Source: Bacteroidia bacterium (GTDB lineage Bacteria > Bacteroidota > Bacteroidia > Bacteroidales > Prolixibacteraceae). From it: a DNA stretch of 29,247 nucleotides. Positions within the stretch are counted from its first letter, which is position 1. Each line of letters opens with the position of its first letter. Positions 15,882 through 24,599 of the stretch are shown here, piece by piece. The stretch lies in NCBI GenBank assembly GCA_025358395.1, contig JANYJT010000075.1, forward strand, positions 1 to 29,247, read 5' to 3'. Under the pieces are notes generated by a model. The model was given only the letters and a program-made list of their open reading frames with translations, searched no databases and was not told the origin of the DNA. Both the position numbers and the translations under genes were made by a program.

Positions 15882-16958
15882 TTATTCCTGAAGTTGGGCC
15901 ATGGCCGTGGCGGCCCATAGAACGGCAGCCTGACCATGAAAATTCCCGGTGCGCCGGGGGCGGGTGAGGTAATGTTTCTTCTTGTTTTTGGCGTTGGTCC
16001 CGACGCAAACATCTTTGACGGCTCCTTTCTCATTGACATATCCGGCAAGTGCCTCCCAACTTTTTTGCACCGGACCGGCGTATTGGTTCCAAGGTAGCCA
16101 GCCATTGTCGAGGCCTGTTGCCATGGCGAACAGAAACATTCCTGTACAGGATGATTCGGCAAAGCTGGAGGGTTCATCCAACAGTTGGTGCCACATGCCG
16201 TCTTGTCCCTGAAATCCAAGGAGCGCGCTCATCATTTCACGGTAGGCTTTCATCAGCGGCTTGTAATATTTGTTGTCCTCAGGAAGCTCCGGCAAAACTT
16301 CAGCCATGGCCGCGGCCGCCCATCCATTGCCTCGTCCCCAGTAAAACGGAGCATCCTCGCGGTGGTAAAACAGTCCGTTGGGCCGCTGTAGTTTTTCGCA
16401 ATAAGTCACCAATTGTCGGGCGGCCCGGTTCAGGTAAAGTGTGTCTTTCAAGGATTTATAAGCCTGAATCTGAAGCGATCCCACCATGTACATATCGTCG
16501 ACCCAAAAACGGGTATAGGTTGAAAGTCCATCGGGCCGGGCGGTTTTGTATTCATCATCGGCAAGGAGTTTTCCTTTTTCGAGGTATTTTTTATCGCCGG
16601 TTTGGCGGTACATTTCGAGAGGCCAAATGCCGAACACGTTGTAATCGACATGACCGATGTGGTTTTTGCGCGATCCTTTGTAAAACGGTGTGTAGCCGTG
16701 CCTGATGGTCTCACTGATTTTTGGGTCGTGAATGGATTCGGCGAAGATCAGGCTTCCATAATAAGTGCAAACTTTCTGGTAACGCCAGCCAAATCGCTGG
16801 TTTGTGATATAATTGACAAGCTTTTTTCCGACTTCGGAAGGCTGGACTTTAAGCTGAACTTTCAATTTCTGTTGAGGCTGGGCATCAACTGAAATTGAAA
16901 CAACAGAGATTAGTATAAACACAACTATTCGAAGGGTTGGTTTAATTTTCATGGCCAT
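15882..16958 (-). CDS. GH105 unsaturated glucuronyl/galacturonyl hydrolase
   Basis: This enzyme hydrates the 4,5-double bond of unsaturated uronic acids at the non-reducing end of lyase products, releasing the sugar. A signal peptide (about residues 1-27, ending SVDAQ) places it in the periplasm. The (alpha/alpha)6 barrel carries family blocks in order: FGWRYQKVCTYYG, HVDYNVFGIWPLEMY, FWVDDMYMVGS with the catalytic Asp, FYHREDAPFYWGRGNGWAAAAM, ESSCTGMF (often ETSxxAMF) and RRTGNFHGQAAVLWAA. The length of 358 residues is typical. ATGs at 16958 and 16952 are equivalent starts. It follows the unidentified toroid protein gene by 37 bases. Its presence implies that a polysaccharide lyase acts earlier in the pathway, yet no classified lyase is in the window. 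Confidence 0.9.
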   Translation of the reverse strand: MAMKIKPTLRIVVFILISVVSISVDAQPQQKLKVQLKVQPSEVGKKLVNYITNQRFGWRYQKVCTYYGSLIFAESIHDPKISETIRHGYTPFYKGSRKNHIGHVDYNVFGIWPLEMYRQTGDKKYLEKGKLLADDEYKTARPDGLSTYTRFWVDDMYMVGSLQIQAYKSLKDTLYLNRAARQLVTYCEKLQRPNGLFYHREDAPFYWGRGNGWAAAAMAEVLPELPEDNKYYKPLMKAYREMMSALLGFQGQDGMWHQLLDEPSSFAESSCTGMFLFAMATGLDNGWLPWNQYAGPVQKSWEALAGYVNEKGAVKDVCVGTNAKNKKKHYLTRPRRTGNFHGQAAVLWAATAMAQLQE

Positions 16959-16995
16959 ATTTTTTGCATAAATTTTCCGGTCGCAGAATCGCTGT

Positions 16996-18951
16996 TTAGT
17001 TAAATTCCCTTTTCAACTTATTATAATCAAGAAACAACGACTTCCCATTGTATGAAAACGTGATCGTTTCCGCTTTCTTTTCGGCTTTGCACCAGGGCGA
17101 GTCGTACCGCGCATAGTCTGTCTTGATGAGCTTTCCGTCGACAAAAAAATCTGCGCCAAAGTTGAGTTTGAAATTTCTGCCATTTGACAGATAATTCAAT
17201 TCAAGATTTTTTGGATGGAAAGTCAGTACATTTTTTTGGATTCTGTTGCAAAATTCACCAAACGAACCGTCCTCTTCCTTTGAGCCCGCTTCGGTGATCC
17301 AAAAAATTTGCTTGCCTTTCTGAATCAGGTCATCCGTCGAATTATCCCTGAATTTCAATGGATTGGCGCCGATAAAGGCACAAAAAGTGTCGCCCTTTTT
17401 TCCCATGGCATAGTTGCCGTACACGACGGTGCTGTCGAATTGCTCCTTTGGAAAGTACGCGTGGGTAAAATCGAGCAGGGCCTTTTCCATTAATCCTTTT
17501 TTAGCCGGGATGTTATAAATGGCCAGACTAACGTTGCCATCCTGTGCCACATGCGGCATGTGGCCGTATCCAACCCAATAGCCGGGTGATTCCTTGTTGA
17601 TATTCTTTTCCAATGCCGGATGGGAGTGGAAAATGCTGAAATTGTTGCCAACGTTCATCCCGGCTACGTGCTGCTGATCGCCATAGGTTCCGGGGTGGTG
17701 ATTTTGGACAGAATAGAGGGAGTAATTTCTGGTTTTATAAGTGTAGGTATTTCCCTTCTGAATGGCGACTCCATTGCTTTGGGGATCTACCATTCGAATC
17801 AGCAGTGGTTCAAGGTGCAGCCACCTGAGCAGCGTAAAATTCAACATTTTGAGATCGGTCAGGAAACTGTTCGAGAACATGTTGTTCGTTCTGACATGCG
17901 AAAGGGTATTCCTGATCACTTCATCATTTGAAAATGCCTCCATCCCCCATTGCATCATCATGCTTCTGTTGTCTGTTCCGTAATATCCCTCCTTTTTCAG
18001 TTCTGAAATATCAAGTCCGTTGCTTTGCCTGATAACCACATTGCCGGTATCCCTGGCAATTTCACGAATTACCGGAGGAAGCGAATACTTTTTGCTTGTC
18101 ACAAATCCATACATCAACCCCGGACCTAACTTTTCGCCATTGCCCCAGAAATAGTTGGTCAGTCCGCCAAGGGTAGACCCAGGACCCCCTTTCCGGTTTC
18201 CTTCATAAGCCCTTCCACTGACGGAAATGAACATGTTCTTCGTATTTTGAGCGGCCACATCATAGAGCAAAAGGTCCATGATGATCTGCATTTTCTTCGG
18301 GACCTCCTCATCACCTGCCAGGTCTATCAGGTTGATCATTCCGCCGATATCCTCAATGTAATAGACGTTTGAATAGAATTCGGTGAAGCCGTATTTCCAG
18401 CGCATTTCCATCCAGTCCAGAACTCTTTTCCGGGCTTTGTCCATGTGTTGTTTTCCGGTGAGACCGCTTTTAGGAAAGACCGTTTCCGGATATTTTTGTC
18501 CGGCGAGGTATTCAGCCGAAGCGAACAGAATCTGGTGATTTTCACTCCAGTAACACATCGAATTTTCGCCGGGTTCATCCCACCAGTACCTGAAATTCAG
18601 CAGGGTTCTATCGATTTTAGCTCTGGAGGTTTCGGGTATTCTATCGCCAAATTCGTACACAATCCGGATCAGGTTTACCAGGTCGAAATCGGAACAATCG
18701 TACTGGCCATCGATGTATTCGAGGGTTCCGTCCAAACGGCTCCAGTCGATGTTGGTCATACCATTTGCCAAATCGTAGTAAACTTGATTTTGCTGGGTTC
18801 TAATGTTCTTTTCTGGTCGTTGTGGCAATGGTTTACAGGAGGAAATTCGAATCAGGTCAATGACAACTGTTACCATGATGACCATCCCTATCATTACGAA
18901 CAGGTGCTTCCATTTGAATTTTCTGAATTTCAAATTAATTCGCTTTGACAT
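16996..18951 (-). CDS. Membrane-anchored, probably all-helical-toroid protein of unknown family; candidate polysaccharide-active enzyme
   Basis: I cannot assign a named family. The 651-residue protein has a basic N-terminus, then one hydrophobic helix (about 18-36) ending ISSCKP, so it is membrane-anchored or possibly an atypical lipoprotein. Residues of about 55-380 are helix-rich, with Trp/Tyr/Asn/His clusters: CYWSENHQILFASAEYLAG (133-151), GFTEFYSNVYYIEDIGGM (188-205), SGRAYEGNRKGG (245-256), NRSMMMQWGMEAF. After about 390 the sequence becomes strand-like (NYSLYSVQNHHPGTYGDQQ, YWVGYGHMPHVAQDG, NYAMGKKGDTFCAF). A helical toroid followed by a beta-sandwich is the architecture of several polysaccharide lyase families, and N138-H139 plus tyrosines are candidate catalytic residues. 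That reading is inference. Its ATG overlaps the GH127 stop by 17 bases and GH105 follows, so it is co-translated with saccharifying enzymes. Confidence 0.6.
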   Translation of the reverse strand: MSKRINLKFRKFKWKHLFVMIGMVIMVTVVIDLIRISSCKPLPQRPEKNIRTQQNQVYYDLANGMTNIDWSRLDGTLEYIDGQYDCSDFDLVNLIRIVYEFGDRIPETSRAKIDRTLLNFRYWWDEPGENSMCYWSENHQILFASAEYLAGQKYPETVFPKSGLTGKQHMDKARKRVLDWMEMRWKYGFTEFYSNVYYIEDIGGMINLIDLAGDEEVPKKMQIIMDLLLYDVAAQNTKNMFISVSGRAYEGNRKGGPGSTLGGLTNYFWGNGEKLGPGLMYGFVTSKKYSLPPVIREIARDTGNVVIRQSNGLDISELKKEGYYGTDNRSMMMQWGMEAFSNDEVIRNTLSHVRTNNMFSNSFLTDLKMLNFTLLRWLHLEPLLIRMVDPQSNGVAIQKGNTYTYKTRNYSLYSVQNHHPGTYGDQQHVAGMNVGNNFSIFHSHPALEKNINKESPGYWVGYGHMPHVAQDGNVSLAIYNIPAKKGLMEKALLDFTHAYFPKEQFDSTVVYGNYAMGKKGDTFCAFIGANPLKFRDNSTDDLIQKGKQIFWITEAGSKEEDGSFGEFCNRIQKNVLTFHPKNLELNYLSNGRNFKLNFGADFFVDGKLIKTDYARYDSPWCKAEKKAETITFSYNGKSLFLDYNKLKREFN

Positions 18952-20890
18952 CTGTTATTTTTGTTGGCAGCCAAACCTGCATTTGGTTACTTCCCCTGTT
19001 ACACCATGCATAATAGGGGATAGCGATGATTTCCCTGTTAACGGTCTGTGCACTTAAGCCATCAGAGCCAATGGTGAATACGGGCACCTTTGCTGTTAAT
19101 GCGACAACTTTTTCATCTAAAATTAAGTAAGGCTTTTCGAGGATGGCCGCATTGACCGGGAAAATTAAGTCCCAGGCTTTCCCGTTGTTATCGGCGCCCT
19201 CGACACAATAAACCAATGGTCCGCGTTGCAGGGCGACTCTTCCTTTGTCGGACAGAACTTCGTTTCGGGCAACCACTCTTTTGGTTTCCATGCTCATGGC
19301 GTATTCTACCACATCACCTTTTTTCCATGTTCTGTTGATGATAAAATATCCCTTTTCTTCAGTGGCGATAATTGGCTTGCCATTCACAGCTATTTTTATC
19401 TCAGACGGCGCTGAGTTGGTTGCGTCAAAACTGTATAATCCTCCGGGTACTGCGGATCCTGAGCACCACCCCGGTTTGCGGATGTGCAATTGAAAGGAGC
19501 CGGGTCTCGCAGGCGTAATGACGATCTTCACTTGTCCGTCGAGGGGATAATTGGTCTCCATTTTAAGGGCGACTTCATTTTTTCCAAGGAGAATTTTCGT
19601 GTTGCTTCCCACAAAAAGATTTACCCAGATACCTGTTTCGTTTTTTGCATAAACATAATCGCCCACCGAGGATATCAAGCGGGAAATATTGGATGGGCAA
19701 CAGGCACATCCGAACCACTCACTTCTTTTATGATTTCCGGCCGATGCCAAAGGATTGCCATAAAAGAAGCGATCTCCGCTGAGGCTTAATCCGCTGAGTG
19801 CGCCATTGTAAAGACTCCTTTCAAGAACATCGGTATATTTTGCTTCACCGGTAAGGGTATTCATTCTTTGATTCCAAAAAATCATGCCTACCGAAGCGCA
19901 TGTTTCACAGTAGGCTTGTTCGTTCGGCAGATCAAAGTCTATCGTGAATCCCTCGTTTTTACCGGAAGACCCGATCCCACCGGTAATGTACATGTTACGG
20001 TGTACAACATCTTCCCATACCAGTTTCATGGCTTTCATGTAAGCCGTATCATTTTTAGTAGCTCCCACATCGGCGGCTCCGGTATACAAATACATGGCCC
20101 GCACGGCATGCCCGGTAATCTGCGTCTGCTCTTTCAATGGCAGTTTATCCTGGTAATAATCCTGTGTGGCAGGATCGCCGGAATAATAGCCATGTCCCCT
20201 TTGCTGCAAATACCAGTCGGCAAGATCAAGATATTTTTTATTCCCGGTGATTTTGTAAAGCTTTACCAGGGCGATCTCAATTTCCTCGTGACCGGAAATC
20301 CAATGCCGGTTTTGGAGACGGAATGTTGAATCAATGTGATTGGCCAAACGGATGGCCACCTCCAGAAACTTGCGTTTTCCCGTTGTGTTGTAATAAGCTA
20401 TGGCAGCTTCGATCAGGTGCCCTGCGCAATAGTCTTCGTGTTTATCCATGTCGGACCATCTTTTCTGGTCCTTTTCGAGGGTAAAGTAAGTATTCAGGTA
20501 GCCATCCGGTTGCTGAGCCGAAGCGATGATGTCTATCCATTCGTCGGCTTTCTTTTCAAGTTCCGGATTGGGATTGTTCTTCAACGAATAAGCCATTGCC
20601 TCCAGCGCTTTGTACACATCACTGTCGTCAAAAAATATTCCCTGATGTTTCTGGCCGTTGTTTTTGGCTACATTGATGAAGTTTTTTATTCGCGGAGTGG
20701 CCGTTTCTGTCTGATAAATACAGGCATTTAATGTCTTTGTTGCCACCAGAGTCATCTTGGGTTTCCAAAAATTATCCGTGATAATCACTTTTGAAAAACT
20801 CACCGGCTCAAATTTTAGAAGTGGAGTCTGGGAAAAGGAAAGGATCCCACGGAATACCACTATGAGGCTAAAGATAATTTTCTTGTTCAT
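18935..20890 (-). CDS. GH127 beta-L-arabinofuranosidase-like protein (DUF1680)
   Basis: This is a predicted exo-enzyme releasing beta-L-arabinofuranose or a related sugar. The start at 20890 gives MNKKIIFSLIVVFRGILSFSQ, a signal peptide; a frame from 20941 adds 17 unlikely residues. The helical barrel contains DDSDVYKALEAMAY, AQQPDGYLNTYF, EDYCAGHLIEAA, RHWISGHEEIEIALVKLY and ITGHAVRAMYLYTGAAD. The zinc-thiolate site of GH127 is complete: E329 and C331 (CETC) and C397-C398 (CACCP). E313 lies 16 residues before E329, matching the acid/base-to-ligand spacing of HypBA1 (E322 to E338). The 651-residue length is normal. It lies 51 bases after the GH29 stop and overlaps the next gene by 17 bases. 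DUF1680 also includes other families (GH137, GH142, GH146 relatives), so exact specificity is open. Confidence 0.87.
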   Translation of the reverse strand: MNKKIIFSLIVVFRGILSFSQTPLLKFEPVSFSKVIITDNFWKPKMTLVATKTLNACIYQTETATPRIKNFINVAKNNGQKHQGIFFDDSDVYKALEAMAYSLKNNPNPELEKKADEWIDIIASAQQPDGYLNTYFTLEKDQKRWSDMDKHEDYCAGHLIEAAIAYYNTTGKRKFLEVAIRLANHIDSTFRLQNRHWISGHEEIEIALVKLYKITGNKKYLDLADWYLQQRGHGYYSGDPATQDYYQDKLPLKEQTQITGHAVRAMYLYTGAADVGATKNDTAYMKAMKLVWEDVVHRNMYITGGIGSSGKNEGFTIDFDLPNEQAYCETCASVGMIFWNQRMNTLTGEAKYTDVLERSLYNGALSGLSLSGDRFFYGNPLASAGNHKRSEWFGCACCPSNISRLISSVGDYVYAKNETGIWVNLFVGSNTKILLGKNEVALKMETNYPLDGQVKIVITPARPGSFQLHIRKPGWCSGSAVPGGLYSFDATNSAPSEIKIAVNGKPIIATEEKGYFIINRTWKKGDVVEYAMSMETKRVVARNEVLSDKGRVALQRGPLVYCVEGADNNGKAWDLIFPVNAAILEKPYLILDEKVVALTAKVPVFTIGSDGLSAQTVNREIIAIPYYAWCNRGSNQMQVWLPTKITDVKAN

Positions 20891-20941
20891 AAGTGAATAT
20901 TCAATTTTTTGTGTCTTCTGTATGGTTAATTTTGAGAACAA

Positions 20942-22399
20942 TTATAAGATGGTATCTCCACTACTCGCTTTAAACAATCCAAAATTCGAGAGGGCAGGAG
21001 TGTTGTTTGCATCCCGGATGTTGATTCTGAGTTTACTTCCGGCAATTGGGGTAATTCTCAGAAGTCTCTTGTATCCTATGCTGGTGCCGCTGGCAATGGT
21101 CTGCCATCCACCCGGACGAAGAACCTGAATATCGAAGGAGCAAATCCTTTGTCCGAAACGAATCGGTTCCTGCAGCAAGATCCGGTCAAATTTTTTGGTG
21201 CTGTCGATCGCCATTTCCAGAGTTGCCTGCCTCTTGTCTTTTGCAGCTGCCCAGTAACTATTTACATCGTTGTCAGTTATGTTCGCCGGCCTGAATTTTG
21301 CATCAACTGCATACTGATTTGAAGCTGTCACTTTCGCGTTGGCAACCATATTTTCCTTGAAGGTCTTGTCCAGTATTTCCTTGAATTTCTTCAGTGAAGC
21401 CACATCCTTATCGGCAAAAAGGCCATCCCGGTTAGGGGGCAGGTTGAGCAGGAAGACCGCGTTGCGACCAACAGAACGGTAATAGAGATCGATCAGCCGG
21501 GATGGAGTCTTCACGGTTTCGTCGTCGGTGGAATGGAAAAACCAACCTTTCCGGATGGAGACATCGCATTGACCTATCACCCACGAGGTGCCGAAAAGGT
21601 CGCCAGTGTTGAGGTAATCCTGATCGGCATCACCAACTGCAACTTTGGTTCTGTCCAGCATGCTCCAACACGTTTCGCCAGCGATGCCGCGTTCGTTGCC
21701 AATCCACCGGATATCAGGGCCCGCATCGGAAAAGATTGAGGCGCCGGGTTGTAATTTGTAGACGATTTCACGAATTTCTTCCCAGGGGTAATAGCCTTTT
21801 TTATCGATTTTTCTGGTCTCTTTCGCACCGCCATAGTATCCATCGCCACCATTTGCCCCATCAAACCAAACCTCGGTGAGCTTGCCGTAATTGGTCAGTA
21901 GCTCGCGCAGCTGGTTCTTGTAATAGGTGAGATAGGCGGGAGTGCCGTAGCCGGCGTGATTCCTGTCCCAGGGGGATAGATAAAGTCCTGCTTTGATGCC
22001 ATATTTGGCACAAGCTTCCGTAAATTCCTTCACAATGTCACCTTTCCCGTTTTTATACGGACTGTTCTTGATCGAATGCTCCGTGTAGGCGCTTGGCCAC
22101 AGGCAGAAACCATCGTGGTGCTTGGCGGTAAGGATCAACTCTTTGAATCCTCCCTCTTTGGCTGCTTTCACCCATTGTTCGCAATCCGGTTTTTTGGGGT
22201 CAAACAAAGTTGGCGACTCATCTCCGTATCCCCATTCCTTGTCGGTGAAGGTATTCATGTTGAAATGAATGAATCCAACAACTTCCAGGGATTGGTAATC
22301 GAGTTGTTTTTGGGACGGGACTACCTTGTTCGGTGTGATCTCTTTTTGAGCATAGGTTGTGAAAGCGCAGAAAAGAAATATCAGAAAGAGCGTCTTCAT
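20942..22399 (-). CDS. GH29 alpha-L-fucosidase
   Basis: This retaining exo-alpha-fucosidase is probably periplasmic, with a signal peptide ending TTYAQ at residue 18. Residues 40-330 form the barrel with GFIHFNMNTFTDKEWGYGDE, LILTAKHHDGFCLWPS, AGLYLSPWDRN and the nucleophile D180 in EVWFDGANG. SVGRNAVFLLNLPPNRDG is a standard fucosidase block. The last 120 residues (VTASNQYAVDAKFRPANITD, SYWAAAKD) resemble an F5/8-type discoidin module, which could bind sugar. Length is 485 residues. Six bases separate its ATG from the GH3 stop, so the two are translationally linked. The general acid/base is not identifiable by eye, and GH29-A versus GH29-B status needs alignment. Confidence 0.9.
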   Translation of the reverse strand: MKTLFLIFLFCAFTTYAQKEITPNKVVPSQKQLDYQSLEVVGFIHFNMNTFTDKEWGYGDESPTLFDPKKPDCEQWVKAAKEGGFKELILTAKHHDGFCLWPSAYTEHSIKNSPYKNGKGDIVKEFTEACAKYGIKAGLYLSPWDRNHAGYGTPAYLTYYKNQLRELLTNYGKLTEVWFDGANGGDGYYGGAKETRKIDKKGYYPWEEIREIVYKLQPGASIFSDAGPDIRWIGNERGIAGETCWSMLDRTKVAVGDADQDYLNTGDLFGTSWVIGQCDVSIRKGWFFHSTDDETVKTPSRLIDLYYRSVGRNAVFLLNLPPNRDGLFADKDVASLKKFKEILDKTFKENMVANAKVTASNQYAVDAKFRPANITDNDVNSYWAAAKDKRQATLEMAIDSTKKFDRILLQEPIRFGQRICSFDIQVLRPGGWQTIASGTSIGYKRLLRITPIAGSKLRINIRDANNTPALSNFGLFKASSGDTIL

Positions 22400-22405
22400 G
22401 GTAAT

Positions 22406-24586
22406 TTATTGTATTTCAAGGGTTATTTTTTGAAGGGATTTATCGGAGGAACTGCTGCCATACAGCAATTCATACTTACCAGGAAGCACGTCGGATTTTT
22501 GAGTCTGGTCGTTGAATGAGTTGAAAGTTTCGGGTGCCAGATCGAAGCTGACTTTCTGGGACTTTCCCGCATTTAAGGCGATCCTTTTAAAACCTTTTAA
22601 GGCTTTTATTGGTCCGGTGGGATCGTTCGGATTCCTTACATACACCTGAACGACCTCCTCTCCTGCACGTTTCCCGGTGTTTTGTACCTCAACTGTAAGC
22701 AATGCATGGTCAGTCTTGCAGATGGTGGATTTTGCCAGTTTCGCTGATTTGTAAGCAAAGGTGGTATAACTCAGTCCGAAGCCAAAAGGATACAGGGGTT
22801 TCCGGGTCATGTAGCGATAGGTACGCCCTTTCATGGAATAGTCCTCAAAGTCAGGAAGTTGATCGATGCTTTTGTAGAAAGTAACGGGCAACCTGCCTGC
22901 CGGATTGTAGTCGCCGAACAGAATATCTGCTACCGCGGAACCTGCTGCCTGTCCGCCGTACCAGGCGTTGAGGATGGCATCCACATTGGCTTCTTCCCAT
23001 TTGAGGGCCAGGGCGCTACCGGTGCAAACCACGTAGACTACCGGTTTTCCGGTGGCTTTGAGCGCCTTAACCATCTCTTGCTGAATTTTAGGGATCTCAA
23101 TGTTGGTACGGTCACCGCCCTTGAAACCTTCGACCTGCACACGCATCTCTTCACCCTCAAGTCTGGGTGAGATTCCGCCTGCAAAAACGATGATGTCCGC
23201 CATTTTAACTTTTGAAATCGTCATGCCAATGGTATCCATGCTGACATTTCCGGTATGCATGCATCCCTTTTCGTAAATAATTTGCGCATTGGGAAGTTTG
23301 TTCCTGATTCCCTGCAAAATGGTGGTTGTTTTGGATGGAAAACCATTGTAATTCGCCCATAACATCACTGAATCGTTGGCATTCGGCCCCACTACCGCGA
23401 TGGTTTTAATATTTTTACTTAGCGGCAGTATGTTGTTTTTGTTTTTCAGCAGTACCATACTTTCCCTGGCCATTTTCAGCGCTTTATCTTTGTTGGCCTG
23501 GCAATCGACCACGCTGAATGGAATCTTGGACCATTTAACCATCTCGTCCGGGTCGAACATCCCCAGCATAAATCTGCCTTTCATCAACCTGCCGAGTGAA
23601 ACATTCAGGTCGCTCTCCTTCATCTTTCCGGTGCGGACGGCATCTATCAGGCTCCTGTAGCTGCTTCCGCATTCGACATCGGTTCCGTTTAGTACAGCAT
23701 CCGCTGAAGCGGTCGGGGCATCCGGGTGGGTATCATGGCGCGGGGTTCGTGCGTCTTTCTTCCAGAAATCATCAATGGCTCCGCAATCGGATACGACAAT
23801 TCCCTTGTAGCCCCAGTCATTCCTCAATATGTTGACGAGAAGCTTATCACTGCCACAGCAGGGTTTATCTTCAAAACGGTTGTAGGCGCACATGACCTGC
23901 TGGACATTGCCCACCTTTACAAGTGCCTCGAATGCCGGCAGGTAAGTTTGCCAGAGGTCACGTTCGCTGACTTTTACATTAAAACTGTGGCGGTTGGATT
24001 CCGGTCCGCTGTGGACCGCAAAGTGTTTGGCACAGGCAATGCTCTTGAAATATTTCGGATCATCGCCTTGTAGCCCTTTAACGGCTGCGACGCCCATCGT
24101 TGCCGTCAGGAAGGGATCCTCTCCATAGGTCTCCATGCCTCTTCCCCAACGTGGATCGCGGAAGATGTTGATGTTGGGAGTCCAGAAGGAGAGTCCTTTG
24201 TAACGGTCGTAAATCTTGTCTTTCTGGTAGTTATGGTATTTTGCGCGGGCCTCATCGCTGATGGTTGAAAAGGTTTCCAGCATGGCGGGTTCATCAAAAG
24301 TAGCAGCCAGCGCGATGGCCTGAGGAAAAACAGTGGCCAGACCGGTCCTGGCGACACCATGCAGCGCTTCGTTCCACCAGTTGTATGCCGGGATTCCCAG
24401 GCGTTCGATGGCCGGGGTCTTGTCCATCATTTGCGCTACTTTTTCCTCTAAAGTCATCCTGGTAAGTAAATCCGCCACACGTTGGTCTGTAGGGAGGCTG
24501 GTATCCCGAAAGGGGATTTGCGGCTGACCATTCGCCAAAAGAACAGTTAGTACAATTAATGCGCTGAAACAAATGATTTTTTTCAA
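22406..24586 (-). CDS. GH3 beta-glycosidase (beta-xylosidase/beta-glucosidase-like), TTG start
   Basis: This is a retaining exo-beta-glycosidase. The N-terminal barrel has YNWWNEALHGVAR, FWTPNINIFRDPRWGRGMETYGEDP, ACAKHFAVHSGPESNRH and the nucleophile D267 in VVSDCGAI. The second domain has LKMARESMVLLKNKNNILPL and VVGPNANDS; a fibronectin-III-like domain ends the protein (PLYPFGFGLSYTTF, VQVYVRNPND). At 726 residues it lacks the PA14 insertion found in some longer GH3 enzymes. NWWNEALHG and SDCGAI are typical of the xylosidase-like branch, but specificity is not certain. The initiator appears to be TTG at 24586: it opens a perfect signal peptide (MKKIICFSALIVLTVLLANG), and no in-frame ATG lies nearby upstream. 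The gene begins only 13 bases after the uppP stop. Confidence 0.9.
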   Translation of the reverse strand: MKKIICFSALIVLTVLLANGQPQIPFRDTSLPTDQRVADLLTRMTLEEKVAQMMDKTPAIERLGIPAYNWWNEALHGVARTGLATVFPQAIALAATFDEPAMLETFSTISDEARAKYHNYQKDKIYDRYKGLSFWTPNINIFRDPRWGRGMETYGEDPFLTATMGVAAVKGLQGDDPKYFKSIACAKHFAVHSGPESNRHSFNVKVSERDLWQTYLPAFEALVKVGNVQQVMCAYNRFEDKPCCGSDKLLVNILRNDWGYKGIVVSDCGAIDDFWKKDARTPRHDTHPDAPTASADAVLNGTDVECGSSYRSLIDAVRTGKMKESDLNVSLGRLMKGRFMLGMFDPDEMVKWSKIPFSVVDCQANKDKALKMARESMVLLKNKNNILPLSKNIKTIAVVGPNANDSVMLWANYNGFPSKTTTILQGIRNKLPNAQIIYEKGCMHTGNVSMDTIGMTISKVKMADIIVFAGGISPRLEGEEMRVQVEGFKGGDRTNIEIPKIQQEMVKALKATGKPVVYVVCTGSALALKWEEANVDAILNAWYGGQAAGSAVADILFGDYNPAGRLPVTFYKSIDQLPDFEDYSMKGRTYRYMTRKPLYPFGFGLSYTTFAYKSAKLAKSTICKTDHALLTVEVQNTGKRAGEEVVQVYVRNPNDPTGPIKALKGFKRIALNAGKSQKVSFDLAPETFNSFNDQTQKSDVLPGKYELLYGSSSSDKSLQKITLEIQ

Positions 24587-24599
24587 AATATATTGATGT

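Noticed and set aside
16049..16705. 218-codon plus-strand ORF opposite GH105
   Set aside because: Antisense shadow; rich in Arg, Pro and Cys as expected from the reverse of a coding strand, with no domain pattern.
20891..20941. N-terminal extension of GH127 to 20941
   Set aside because: It adds 17 residues ahead of a complete signal peptide that starts with ATG at 20890.
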